Below, in pieces: positions 1-11,031 of a DNA stretch of 64,000 nucleotides. The DNA comes from Sesamum alatum (lineage: Eukaryota; Streptophyta; Magnoliopsida; Lamiales; Pedaliaceae): the NCBI GenBank assembly GCA_034509735.1, contig JACGWO010000005.1:40206479-40270478 (forward strand). The letters run 5' to 3'. The position numbers were made by a program, and so were the translations under genes. Position 1 is the first letter of the stretch. Every line of letters begins with the position of its first letter. The notes below the pieces were generated by a model. That model had not been told where the DNA came from, searched no databases, and saw only the letters and a list, made by a program, of their open reading frames with translations.

Positions 1-1288
1 TCGACTACTCTTGAATACAAATGGTGGATAAGTTGTATGTACATATATATGCAGATTTATCATATGCGAGCAAGTAGTTTGAATGGTTTATAAGCAACTA
101 AGCCTTCTCTCCCAATGATGTATATTTTCAAGACAAAATTGTGAGATTCATACATGACAGAGCCGAAGCATCAATTGAGTTATAAGCCACATGAATAACC
201 TTATAATCGACTTATGATATTTGTAACCTGACATAACTCATAATGATAATTCGATTCTAGATATTTTTATTTATTTTTTAAATATAATAATTGTGTACAT
301 ATGATAGAATGTATCAAAATATGAAAATTATTTGATTATGTTAATCACTGTATTAATATTCTTTTATTGTCAAGAAAGATATAAAAATGTATTCCTTTGT
401 AGTTTTGTTTGTAAATAATATTATAAAAGGAAGAAATATATTTCCTTTTTCCTTCACTATCTCCACCTACCAAACACACCACAATGGCATTTCTGGAAAC
501 AATTAAAAAAGTACGTACAATAATGAGGAGGGTGCCAACTCTTTTACACGTGGTAGCTTATAAAGGCGAGTAGCCAATGCCACAGACACATGCGCAAGTG
601 GTTGTGATAATCAAGGGGCCATGCATTGCTTTTCTCCCTGCAGTAATCGAGACGGGTCGTGGCCAATCATGTGACACGGCCCTCCTTTGCTCCCCAATTC
701 ACTCACTTTTTCTTTATTTCTTTAAGACCCCAATTTTTTGCCAAAATTATATTTTAATCCTTTTTATTTTGGTAGTATTGCGTTAAACAGATGCGTAAAG
801 TATTGGTCAAAATGAAAGTTGTGAAATTAGAAAAGTAATAAACATAATAGTTGCATGCTATAGAAAAATATATTATTGCATTCATTAGGGAACATTAAAA
901 TACAAATTGTATCTAAATATTAATATAGCATGTTCAATTTGCAATTAATTTTGTTTGTTACAATAAACATCGATTACTATCATATCTCTTGAGAAGAATA
1001 TGAATAATTAAATGAACATCAACATGCCAATATATCATTTTTATTGAATTATGATAAAAAAAAATATATAATATAAATGTATGTCAATACCATGAACAAT
1101 ATAATTATGAAAAATAATTCTCTAAATTTTTTGTTTGTTAAATGCATATGAGTGGAAATGACCAAATCAATTCCACATTGTAAGAAAAAACAAGCAAGTT
1201 GAAAACAAAAATGTTTATGCAAACTCTCAATTAAAATAATTTAATTTAAAATCTCATTTCTTTTTTAATTAAAAAATGGGAGAGCAGA
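1..1288. other. Intergenic AT-rich DNA
   Basis: No coding sequence is supported here. The only long open frame (577-786) has no recognisable domain and lies in low-complexity AT-rich DNA. An ACGTGG core lies near 546-552, far from the AGO1 leader. Confidence 0.6.
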
Positions 1289-1297
1289 GGTGATACC

Positions 1298-1873
1298 TAT
1301 AATGCATGGACACTTCGAAAAATTACCCGATGTAGTGTCGGATATGGACACGCCTCGGACATGGTATAGGCGTGTCCGAAAATTAAAAAAAAAAGAAAAA
1401 AAGGACACGATGTCGGACGCGCCTGTTGGCGTGTCCGACACGTTTTGGACACATTTATGATTTTTTTTTATGATTTTAAAAAGTTTTGTACTAATTTTTT
1501 TTTCAAAAAGAAAAAAGAGTTGTAGACAAAATAAAAACAAAAAAAAAAATTACTTATCTCAAACTAAAATTTTTTGGGATGAAATTACTAAAAAATCGAG
1601 AGACGGTAATTATAATTTAACTAATTTGGATTATTTTTTTTATTGTACTTTTTAAAATAAACTGATTATGTATATTTTTTAAATCATGTATTTTGGTTAA
1701 AAATCTAGATATAAGTTATTTTATATTTTTATTTTCATATATTTCATATTTTGATTTTATAAGAAATTTTAGAATATATATATATAATATTATATTTAGC
1801 CGTGTCAGTGATATATCATTTTCTAATTTTTTGTAATTTTTTGAATCATCGTGTCTGTGTCCATGCATCGTAC
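1298..1873. mobile_element. Non-autonomous MULE-like element (576 bp) with 9-bp target duplication
   Basis: The 9-bp word GGTGATACC occurs at 1289-1297 and again at 1874-1882, directly flanking this interval. Just inside the left flank is ATGCATGGACAC (1301-1312); inside the right flank is its reverse complement (GTGTCCATGCAT), so the ends form short imperfect terminal inverted repeats. The left part is rich in palindromic GTGTCCG/CGGACAC words and the rest is AT-rich without an open frame. A 9-bp target duplication is characteristic of Mutator-like elements, so I infer a small non-autonomous MULE. The outermost four bases of the two ends do not match, so the exact ends are uncertain. Confidence 0.6.
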
Positions 1874-1882
1874 GGTGATACC

Positions 1883-2270
1883 CTGCAAATCTACCAGAAA
1901 AGAATTATGCCTTAGCCATGTGTGATCATGTTTGTTGTCCAAGCGGGACATTAAACTAGTTTCGCAAAGATGAGGGGGTGATAACGTAATTATGAGAAAC
2001 TCTTGCGGCCCCATGCTATATCACCATCCACGCTGTCATTCCACCAGTCAACGTCTCCAGATTCTCCACGTCATATGCCACATCATCACTCAACGCTGGT
2101 CAACGCCTTCTTCCGTCCATGTCAGCAGGAGTAAACACCAGTCCAAAAAAACGGATATCTAGGGGCTGAGTTGTCATTTCGAGATGGGCCAATGCGTGGT
2201 ATTCTCGTAGTTTCCCCGAACTCTAGTGTTGTTTATATGCCCTTAGCCCCTTGTCGTCCTTTTTATTATC
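1883..2270 (+). promoter_or_regulatory. Probable AGO1 upstream promoter region
   Basis: This stretch lies between the MULE-like element and the pyrimidine-rich AGO1 leader. It is less AT-rich than the DNA to its left and carries several GTCAAC words (reverse of a TTGAC W-box core) between 2046 and 2104, plus CCACGTCA near 2068. No clear TATA box was seen. Promoter function is inferred from position only. Confidence 0.35.
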
Positions 2271-2448
2271 CCCTCTCTCTCTCATCATCCCACTCTCCCT
2301 CTCTCTTCTCTCTCTCTCTCTCTATTTATTTGCAGTTTCTCTCTCTTTTCTGTGTGTAGTACACACAGAAAACACATACTTGCAGTGTGTGGGTTTTGGT
2401 TGGGAGTTATTCTGAACGGTTTCATCACAAGTTAGTGGCGGCTTTGAG
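2271..2448 (+). promoter_or_regulatory. Pyrimidine-rich 5' leader exon of AGO1
   Basis: A CT-rich block (about 2271-2350) is followed by a stretch ending at GAG|gtaaga (donor at 2449). CT-rich tracts of this kind are common at plant transcription starts and leaders. The start of transcription cannot be placed exactly; the exon end is well supported by the donor consensus. Confidence 0.5.
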
Positions 2449-3357
2449 GTAAGACTGCAAGGAGCGGTTTAGGGTTTGCTGGTGAAAATGTTTGTTCTTA
2501 GTTTGGTTAGGGTTTTTGTTTTGTTTTCTGCTTGTTGTGTGGTTGGATCTTGTTGGATCTGGGTGTTTCTACTCTTGCTACTGGTATTCTTTCTGGACTG
2601 TGTTTCTTAGTGTTTATTTGTGTGTTTCTTTTATGATGATCTGATCTTATATTTTGATTCTGCGTTTTCCTTTGCTGTTAAGGATTTAATTTCTATCATT
2701 TGTTTTTTGGAAAAGAAAATGTTTATTAGGGTTTTTGTTCTAAACTTGTTTGTTTATGATTGTGTCTTATGTTTCGTTTTGGAGTTTAAAACACTGGCAC
2801 AACTTTTTATTTGAGATTTTCTTGAGGTTTTTGTTCTTTCTTTTTGTTAATTTGTTACACTTTGTAGTCGTTTGAAGTGTTTGTGTCAACGTTTCTTTCT
2901 TTGTGTTTAGAGGCTTGCTTTTGTCCTCTTCATTAACTTAGAGGTCTTTAGACGTCTTTCAGATATTACCATGGTTTTTCTCCTTATTTCGTAGTTCTAG
3001 AACATTTCTTTGATTGTTAGCTGAGAAGGGTGTTCTTCTGAGTGAGATGCAATTGCTGTCTGTGGCCCTTGTTTTTTGTGGTGTTCGCATTCAGTGATTT
3101 CAAAGTGTATGTGTAGACTGGTACATTATAATGATGAGAATTGTGCACCCGAAGTTGCTGAACTTGGGTGGCCATCTGTAAAGTTAGAGAAAGTCCTGTT
3201 TCTTTTGTTTGTCTGTAGTACAGTGGTTGTGCAGTGTTAAAGTGGTGCAGTGTGCAACTATGATTTCTTCCGGTTCTATTATTAGGATTCCTTGTTACTC
3301 TTGTGTGGCTGGATACAGCTGAGGCGGCTTCTGATTTCTATTGTTTCATTGTTCTAG
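2449..3357 (+). other. Intron in the 5' untranslated region of AGO1
   Basis: The donor gtaaga at 2449 and an acceptor ttctag ending at 3357 bound a T-rich segment of 909 bp. The acceptor lies 8 bases before the ATG of AGO1. The open frame that runs through the acceptor from 3303 would add 21 residues unlike any AGO1 N-terminus, so I treat that stretch as intron. Confidence 0.65.
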
Positions 3358-3365
3358 TTGCTATC

Positions 3366-6300
3366 ATGGGGAGAAAGAGGCGAACTGATCTTCCTGGCTC
3401 CGGCGAGAGCTCCGAGTCGCAGGAGGCTGGTGCAGGACGTGGTGGCCCACAACGTCCACCGGCACAACAACAACCACAGCCTCAGCAGCCGCAGCAGCAA
3501 GGAGGATATCAAGGAGGAGGAAGAGGCTGGGCAACCCAACGTGGAGGCTATGGTGGCCGTGGTGGTGGAGGCGGCAGAAGTGTTCAACAACAATATTATG
3601 GTGGGACTCCTGAGTATCAGCAAGGTCGGGGTGGCCAGCAATATCAGCGAGGAGGCGCCCCCCGCCGTGGTGGATATGGAGGTGGCCGTGGGGCACCTTC
3701 TGCTGGTGGGCCATCTAGGCCACCGGCTCCCGAGCTGCACCAAGCTACCCAGTCTCCATATCAAGCTGCAACGACTCAGCCAAGTTCATATGGGAGACAG
3801 GTGGAGACCCTAGGGGGGGCTAGCTCTTCTTCCCAGGCACCTGAGCCAACAGAGTTGGAAGTGTCTGAGCAGATACAGCAACTTTCTATCCAGTCAGAAG
3901 TGGCCCCTAGCCAAGAAATGCAACCTGCTTCTAGCAAGTCGGTGAGGTTTCCTTTGAGGCCAGGCAAGGGGAGCTATGGGACCAGGTGTATTGTGAAGGC
4001 CAACCACTTTTTTGCTGAGCTGCCTGACAAAGACTTGCATCAGTATGATGTGAGTTACTTGTATTGAGTCATTTATCTTATTTTATTGATTTCATTGAGC
4101 GGGCTACCTTAGCACATGATTGACTCATCCTTTTCTGCTTTGGTAAAAGGTCTCAATTACTCCTGAAGTCACATCCCGAGGAGTTAATCGTGCTGTGATG
4201 GAGCAGTTAGTGAAGCTATATAGGGAATCCCATCTGGGGAAGAGGCTTCCTGCCTATGATGGCAGGAAGAGTCTATACACTGCTGGGCCTCTACCTTTTG
4301 CGTCCAAAGAGTTCAAGATCACCCTTATAGATGAAGAAGATGGTCCAGGCAGTGCCAGGTACTCTTGCATAAACTTTCTAGAAGTTGCTGTCTCCCACAT
4401 TTTTGAATGAGATTTTATTCTGGTCTTCTTTTTGTTATTCTATTTATGGATTCTAATGCTTTTGCAGGCGCGAGAGGGAATTCAAGGTGGTTATCAAGTT
4501 TGCTGCACGTGCTGACTTACATCATTTAGGCATGTTTTTACAGGGAAGACAAGCTGATGCACCCCAAGAAGCTCTTCAGGTGTTGGACATTGTTTTGCGT
4601 GAACTTCCCACCACTCGGTATGTCGTATTTGTTCTTCGCACCATTTTGATATTATTGGAATTTTTCATCACGCTGTTGTACCGGTTATTCTGTTTATTTC
4701 AGGTATTGCCCAGTTGGTCGCTCTTTCTATTCCCCTGATCTGGGGAGAAGGCAGCCTCTAGGTGAAGGGCTGGAAAGTTGGCGTGGTTTTTACCAGAGTA
4801 TTCGCCCCACTCAGATGGGTTTGTCATTGAATATTGGTGAGCAAATATCTACTTGGTTTTCTGAATTTGATCTTTAATATATATATGTATATATTGGTTA
4901 ACTTATTGGAACTCCCTTGTGTGTCTTCTGGGTTTAGTGATTTTAAATAATTCTGATTACTGGCAAAAAAAAAATAAAAATATTCTGATTCATTTGTGAC
5001 AACACTAGTTATCTTGTTCAAACTATCCATTCATTTCAATGTTAATGTGGATGATTTCTATTCCTTAAATTTTTCTTCTTGATGAGCAGATATGTCATCC
5101 ACTGCTTTCATTGAGCCACTCCCGGTGATTGACTTTGTCACCCAGCTTTTGAACAGGGATGTGTCAGCTAGACCATTATCTGATGCTGACCGCGTCAAGG
5201 TTAGATCATCCGTCCTATTAGTTGATTTTTCATTTACTATCTTGATACTGTTCTTCCATGTTTCTCATCTAGCTTTTGCATGCTCTGGAACCTCGCAATT
5301 TGTATCTGAAGTTCTAGAGGTCATTTACTTGAATGCTACATGATTTTGATCGCTGGGATATTGGTAGTCTGGTCTTGGTATTCTTTTAGGTTCTGCTTAA
5401 TTTCATGCTCACGTTGTGTTAAACTTGTGTTCTTGTGTCCATAATTCTGTTGTGGGCTTTAGGCGTCAGTTTATCTATGTGTTTTGTGTGTGAAAAGGCT
5501 TTTAGCTTCTCTTTATGTGCTTCTGTTGATCATTTGATCTATGACAGATTAAGAAAGCTCTTAGAGGAGTAAAAGTGGAGGTTACTCATAGAGGAAACAT
5601 GCGCAGGAAATATCGCATCTCTGGTTTGACGTCTCAAGCAACACGAGAGCTGACGTAAGAAACAATATATTATTTTGTTCAGTTATCTATATTGGGCTTC
5701 AAATATATTGAAACTGATATATGAGTGGCTCTTTAAGGGTTTTACAGTTAAACATTCATATTATCTTGTCTGCTAGCTGCAAGTGCAGCTGTCTTTAGTA
5801 ATTCTCACATGACAATATGGCCTACCATATTCAATTTTAGATGTTGCTGTGGAGCATTTTATGAATTTATATTTTGAAATATGATTAATTACAGTGAATT
5901 TTGCATATTGTTTTTTCTTCTGTCGTCCAAAGTGTCAAACTGTGAAACTTTAGACCTGTTTTTTAGTCTGTTTATTTTTTGCTGTCTGACCTGACTGTGG
6001 TTGCGTTAGATTTCCTGTGGATGAAAGGGGCACAATGAAATCTGTGGTTGAATACTTTCAAGAAACATATGGGTTTGTTATCCAACACACCCAGTGGCCT
6101 TGTCTGCAAGTTGGAAATACTCAGAGGCCAAACTATTTGCCAATGGAGGTTTGTTTGCTTTCCCTTTGATTAGATGCTTAGTAAAGAATCTTGGAGTACT
6201 TAACAAGTTGTTTTTTGCTCGTAAAGGTGTGCAAGATTGTAGAGGGCCAGAGGTACTCTAAGAGGTTAAATGAGAGACAGATTACTGCGCTCCTTAAGGT

Positions 6301-9300
6301 GACCTGCCAGCGTCCCCAGGAAAGAGAGTATGACATCCTTCAGGTTGGTCTTCTGATTACACTTGTATGTCATTGTGGCTGTCTGATTTGATTGATGTGG
6401 TTATTTTTTCTCCTACTGTTGCTAATGCCATCAGTTTCTGACATGGATGATTTCCAACTTTTTATTGTGTGGGCCTTTCATTCGCACTTAGATGTTGCAT
6501 TAATTGCAAGTTATGCACACTGTCTTTTATCTTTTTCAGACTGTACACCATAATGCGTATGCTGAAGACCCATACGCAAAGGAGTTTGGGATTAAAATCA
6601 GTGAGAAGCTGGCACAGGTGGAAGCTCGTGTCCTGCCGGCACCATGGGTAGCTTAAAATCCTGGATCTCTAATTTGCTGAATTGTTTTTGTTTTCTTCTT
6701 AGTTTAATAATCTTTTTGCTGTTATTACAGCTCAAATACCATGATTCGGGACGGGAGAAGGACTGCCTTCCACAAGTTGGGCAGTGGAATATGATGAACA
6801 AGGTGACATGCTGTGTAAACATGATTTTCTTGGTTATGCCTGAAGAAGATATGATAATTTTGTGTCTAAAATCAAGAGAATCATGGACTGTATTACTAGG
6901 GAAGACTGGACTAAGTGTAGCTTGTGTGTTTATAATGCCCGTCCTTGGGAGTGCATTTTGATTTTCACATATTTAATGAGAGCTAGTAGCTGTTCATAAA
7001 CAGCCAAATACAGAGACACATGAATGATTGAATGGTGTTCATATCATATTTTTGGATAGCAAGCCTATCCTTTCTAGTGGATTTTGTATGACTCAACTTA
7101 TGATGTAGTGATGCATTATACTTGTTGATTAAACATTTGAAATTGATTGGCATCATGCAGAGGATGGTTAATGGTGGTACAGTGAACAGTTGGATCTGTA
7201 TTAACTTTGCACGCAACGTACAAGACAGCGTGGCGCGCAGTTTCTGTCAGGAGCTTGCTCAGATGTGTATTACGTCTGGCATGGTAAAGATAGATCTTAA
7301 TAATACATGTCTTTCATTTTTTGGATTTTCCCCTCACTGATTTTGTTTTTGTCTGTTAGGCCTTTAATCCTGATCCTGTCTTGCCGGTGTTGAGTGGTCG
7401 TCCGGATCAGGTGGAAAGAGTTCTAAAAGCTAGGTTTCATGATGTGATGACGAAACTGCAGCCTCACAAGAAGGAGCTTGACTTGCTAATTGTTATATTG
7501 CCAGATAACAATGGCTCTCTTTATGGTAGGAAGGTTGATTTATCTCCTCATTTTGTGATGCTGTGGTCACTTAAAGTCAATGGATTGGATATCTGTGGTT
7601 CTATTCATTATCTTATTTTGATTGTTTCCAGGTGATCTGAAGCGGATATGCGAAACGGATCTTGGCATTGTCTCCCAGTGCTGTCTGCAGAAGCATGTCT
7701 ACAGGATGAGCAAGCAGTATCTTGCTAATGTTTCTCTGAAGATTAATGTGAAAGTTGGTGGGAGGAATACGGTCCTGGTTGATGCTCTATCCAGGCGTAT
7801 ACCTCTCGTCAGTGATCGGCCAACTATTATTTTTGGTGCTGATGTTACACATCCCCATCCTGGAGAGGATTCTAGCCCATCCATTGCTGCTGTAAGATTC
7901 TTTCTTGGTAGAAATTAAGATGGATGGCACTCTATCTTGGGGTAGTTTTTGCCGTCTTGAGGGTTGCTTATTTAGGCTTGTATTTCTTTCCAGGTGGTTG
8001 CTTCCCAGGATTGGCCGGAGGTCACAAAATATGCAGGCTTGGTTTGTGCTCAAGCTCATAGGCAGGAGCTCATCCAGGATTTGTATAAAACTTGGCAGGA
8101 TCCTGTTAGGGGGACTATGCATGGTGGCATGATCAAGTATGATCTCACACCACCTTAACGTACTCCTGAAAGAAGAAAATTACCTTTGTGCCTTAATTTT
8201 GTTTTATAATTATTGCTACTGAATTTGCATTGTGAATGGCAAATTGTAATTAATAACTTATGGTAAAAACTTCTTGCTTCGATATTTCAGGGAACTGCTT
8301 ATTTCATTCCGTAGAGCAACTGGACAGAAACCACAGCGGATTATTTTCTATAGGTGATGTGCTGGATTACAATTCTGTTATTTGATACCCTTTTGTTTTC
8401 TCCTTGTTCCTCTTGTATCTCATGGATAGCTGCTGGGTCTTGTAGGGATGGTGTCAGTGAAGGTCAATTCTATCAAGTTTTGCTTTATGAGCTAGATGCT
8501 ATACGCAAGGTAATTTCTGGATTTTTGGTATCTATTGTAGAACAACCATATTATTTGAAAGCTGTCTTTCTGATTTCTCTGGGGCTGTTTGTTACTTTGT
8601 CTTGTACTCGTCCAGGCATGTGCATCTTTGGAGCCAAACTATCAGCCCACAGTCACCTTTGTTGTGGTTCAGAAACGTCACCATACTCGATTGTTTGCTA
8701 ATAACCATCATGACAGACATGCGGTTGATAGAAGTGGAAACATTCTGCCTGGTACGCCACTTTAACTTGATTCTTAGCTTTGATTTTTTTGGTCGGCTTG
8801 GCCACCGAGTAATATCATTTTTTATTAATCTATATTTACATCGAATGTTTACAGGTACTGTTGTAGATTCAAAGATCTGCCACCCAACTGAGTTTGACTT
8901 CTACCTCTGCAGCCATGCTGGGATACAGGTTCTTTAATACTCTTCCTTAATCTTGAAATATACATCATAAATGACTTACTTATGTTCTTTGATCCGATAC
9001 AGGGGACTAGCCGCCCGGCTCATTACCATGTGCTCTGGGACGAAAACAAATTTACTGCCGATGCTCTCCAGAGTCTGACAAATAACCTTTGCTACACGTA
9101 AGCTCCTGCTTTACCCGTTTGAAGAACTGTTGTGGTATAGTTGCTAACTAGTTGTTTTCTTTTACAGATACGCAAGGTGCACTCGCTCTGTCTCCATTGG
9201 TATGTATTTGACATGCTGCTTTGGTTTTATATTCTATGTAGTGGGAATCTCTTCTTGATACCATGGTTCTAATGTTTTCTGGCAGTGCCTCCTGCATACT

Positions 9301-9500
9301 ATGCCCATCTGGCTGCTTTTCGTGCTCGTTTCTACATGGAGCCGGAGACTTCTGACAGCGGCTCAATGACGAGTAGTGCAGTTGCTGGTCGCGGTGCTGG
9401 TGCAGGTGCAAGGAGCACCAGGGTTCCGGGGGCCAATGCTGCTGTGAGACCACTGCCCCAGCTTCGGGAGAATGTGAAGAGGGTAATGTTCTACTGTTGA
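3366..9500 (+). CDS. AGO1: ARGONAUTE1, small-RNA-guided slicer
   Basis: AGO1 binds miRNAs and siRNAs and cleaves or represses complementary RNAs. My model has 21 coding exons: 3366-4049, 4150-4358, 4468-4617, 4703-4836, 5090-5199, 5548-5654, 6010-6148, 6227-6343, 6540-6647, 6731-6802, 7161-7283, 7360-7525, 7632-7891, 7994-8136, 8291-8353, 8446-8509, 8616-8751, 8855-8928, 9003-9097, 9168-9199 and 9286-9500. They total 3,201 nt with no internal stop, giving 1,066 aa. Visible parts are a Gln/Gly/Arg-rich N-terminus with RGG-type repeats (about residues 25-130), the N and PAZ region, MID, and a PIWI domain with the catalytic triad D777 (GADVTHP), D863 (YRDGVSEGQ) and H1003 ([10 protein letters not shown]). 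Spacing matches the Arabidopsis triad (D760, D846, H986). The start was chosen at [10 protein letters not shown], the usual AGO1 N-terminus. Confidence 0.97.
3728..3748 (+). promoter_or_regulatory. miR168 target site in AGO1 coding sequence
   Basis: The 21 bases here pair with the conserved plant miR168 (known sequence) with three mismatches, at site positions 1, 8 and 20 counted from the 5' end of the target. The centre, where slicing occurs, is fully matched. The site encodes part of APELHQA at about residues 121-128. This is the classical feedback in which miR168-loaded AGO1 cuts its own mRNA. Confidence 0.93.
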
Positions 9501-10785
9501 GGATCATCCCAGTGGTGGTCTCAAGCTTGGTGGACTTGGTAGCTAAATTGAACTTCTGCTTGAATGGTTATTTTGTGCTGTCAAGGCACTCTGGTAACTT
9601 CATGTGCTGCATCCTTTTGTGGATCTTAGGTGTGTAATAAATCAAGAGTTTTGATACCAAACATGTACTGGTGTTTGGGCGAACCTATTTCTCAGTTTTA
9701 TTAATACATTATGGGTATGGCTGCTTTCTTTTATCTCTGCCCATTAGAGCCAGAAGCAGGACAATTGTTGCACAATCCATAACTGTGTGTTCTAAGGATA
9801 TGCCAAGATTTTTGTTCTTCGGTGTAATATGTTTTTGAAGGATGCAAACTGCAAATTTTTCCTTGGGATTTGTTTTACTGCATTTGATCTCCCCAGCATC
9901 TGTTTTGTGGCGAACTTGTACTCATTGCCACTTCTCGTAACAACTGGGGAATATTTCTCTTACCAACCCAATTCTGTCGTAGTAGCTATGATGATGTTTT
10001 AGTGCCCATTTATATCAAATATATCATAAGCTAGAAAGAAACATAATTGTCAGTACATAAAAATACTTGTTAGGTTTCTGGGTCCAAGAAACTCCTGGCG
10101 TCTCCGAGTCTTGATTTTTAATGAACTCGCTCCAGATCATCATCTAATCTATGGTATATACTGCAAATCATTGCATTTACATTGTTGGGGTTTCAGCATC
10201 GGACCAATCTTTATGGGTTGTAAGAGATGCGTACATCGTGAATAACAAGTAAACTCCAAAGTCATGGCATACTGAAAATAAATATTAATGCCGTATACGA
10301 AATACAAAAACAATAATTTATTTAGGTTCGTTTACTTTCTATTATTAAGTTATATAAGTAGCTTAATATATCCAAGTAAGGTGTCACTATTGCATTATTG
10401 TGGAGGCTTGTTTTCAATTCAAGGGTCTGATATTAGTTACTGTTTGGGTTGAACAAATAATTGGGTTTCAATTATTCAATAAAACAACCTAAGTAAATAT
10501 AGTATAATAGATATGAGGGTTTTCTTTTTCTTTTTTATTTTTTTCCAATCCCGTCACCCAAATAACTGATCACGGGCCCTAAGCCAACTAAGGTGAGACC
10601 TACAAGCAAATTATGTTGTATAAACTTCAATTCTCTTTAATCTGCAAACTAAAGAAGTATGTATTGAACTCTGTTTTTGTATTAGCAAGCAAAAACTTTG
10701 AATTTGAAGAAAAGAATATTTGTCTCTACCTTTGAAGTTATCAGTTGAAAAAGGTCTGAAATCACACAGACATTAACTTGTAAAC
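9501..10785 (+). other. AGO1 3' UTR, then intergenic DNA
   Basis: The AGO1 3' untranslated region probably ends near 9640-9720, where AATAAA-like words occur (about 9635 and 9700). The rest, up to the sucrose synthase promoter, shows no coding sequence. Confidence 0.5.
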
Positions 10786-10920
10786 ATGGAGGAATCTTTT
10801 TTCTTCATCTTAGTTTGTCTTCCCCACAATCATTCCCCAAGAATGTTCTTTTCTGTTGTCTACACAGCCTCCTTAAATATTCCTTCTGCATATGCATCAT
10901 ACTTTCCCTTTGTTTTCTCC

Positions 10921-10928
10921 TATATAAA
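10921..10928 (+). promoter_or_regulatory. TATA box of the sucrose synthase gene
   Basis: TATATAAA lies 104 bases before the ATG at 11032. That spacing leaves a leader of about 75 bases. No other TATA motif is as well placed. Confidence 0.5.
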
Positions 10929-11031
10929 GAATGAACTCCACTTCTTGTCCCAAAGCAGACAACCCCACACAAAACCTCAGCTTGCCAAAACAAGAAAGGA
11001 AAATTTTCTGTTTCCTGACTCTGATCATTCA

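Noticed and set aside
3303..3365. AGO1 start at 3303, adding 21 residues
   Set aside because: An acceptor (ttctag, ending 3357) lies in this stretch and the added residues are not AGO1-like; the start at 3366 matches the family N-terminus.
3354..3967. Several long overlapping frames on both strands over AGO1 exon 1 (for example 3358-3813 plus, 3354-3764 minus)
   Set aside because: They are shadows of the GC-rich Gln/Gly/Arg repeat region of AGO1 and show no domain of their own.
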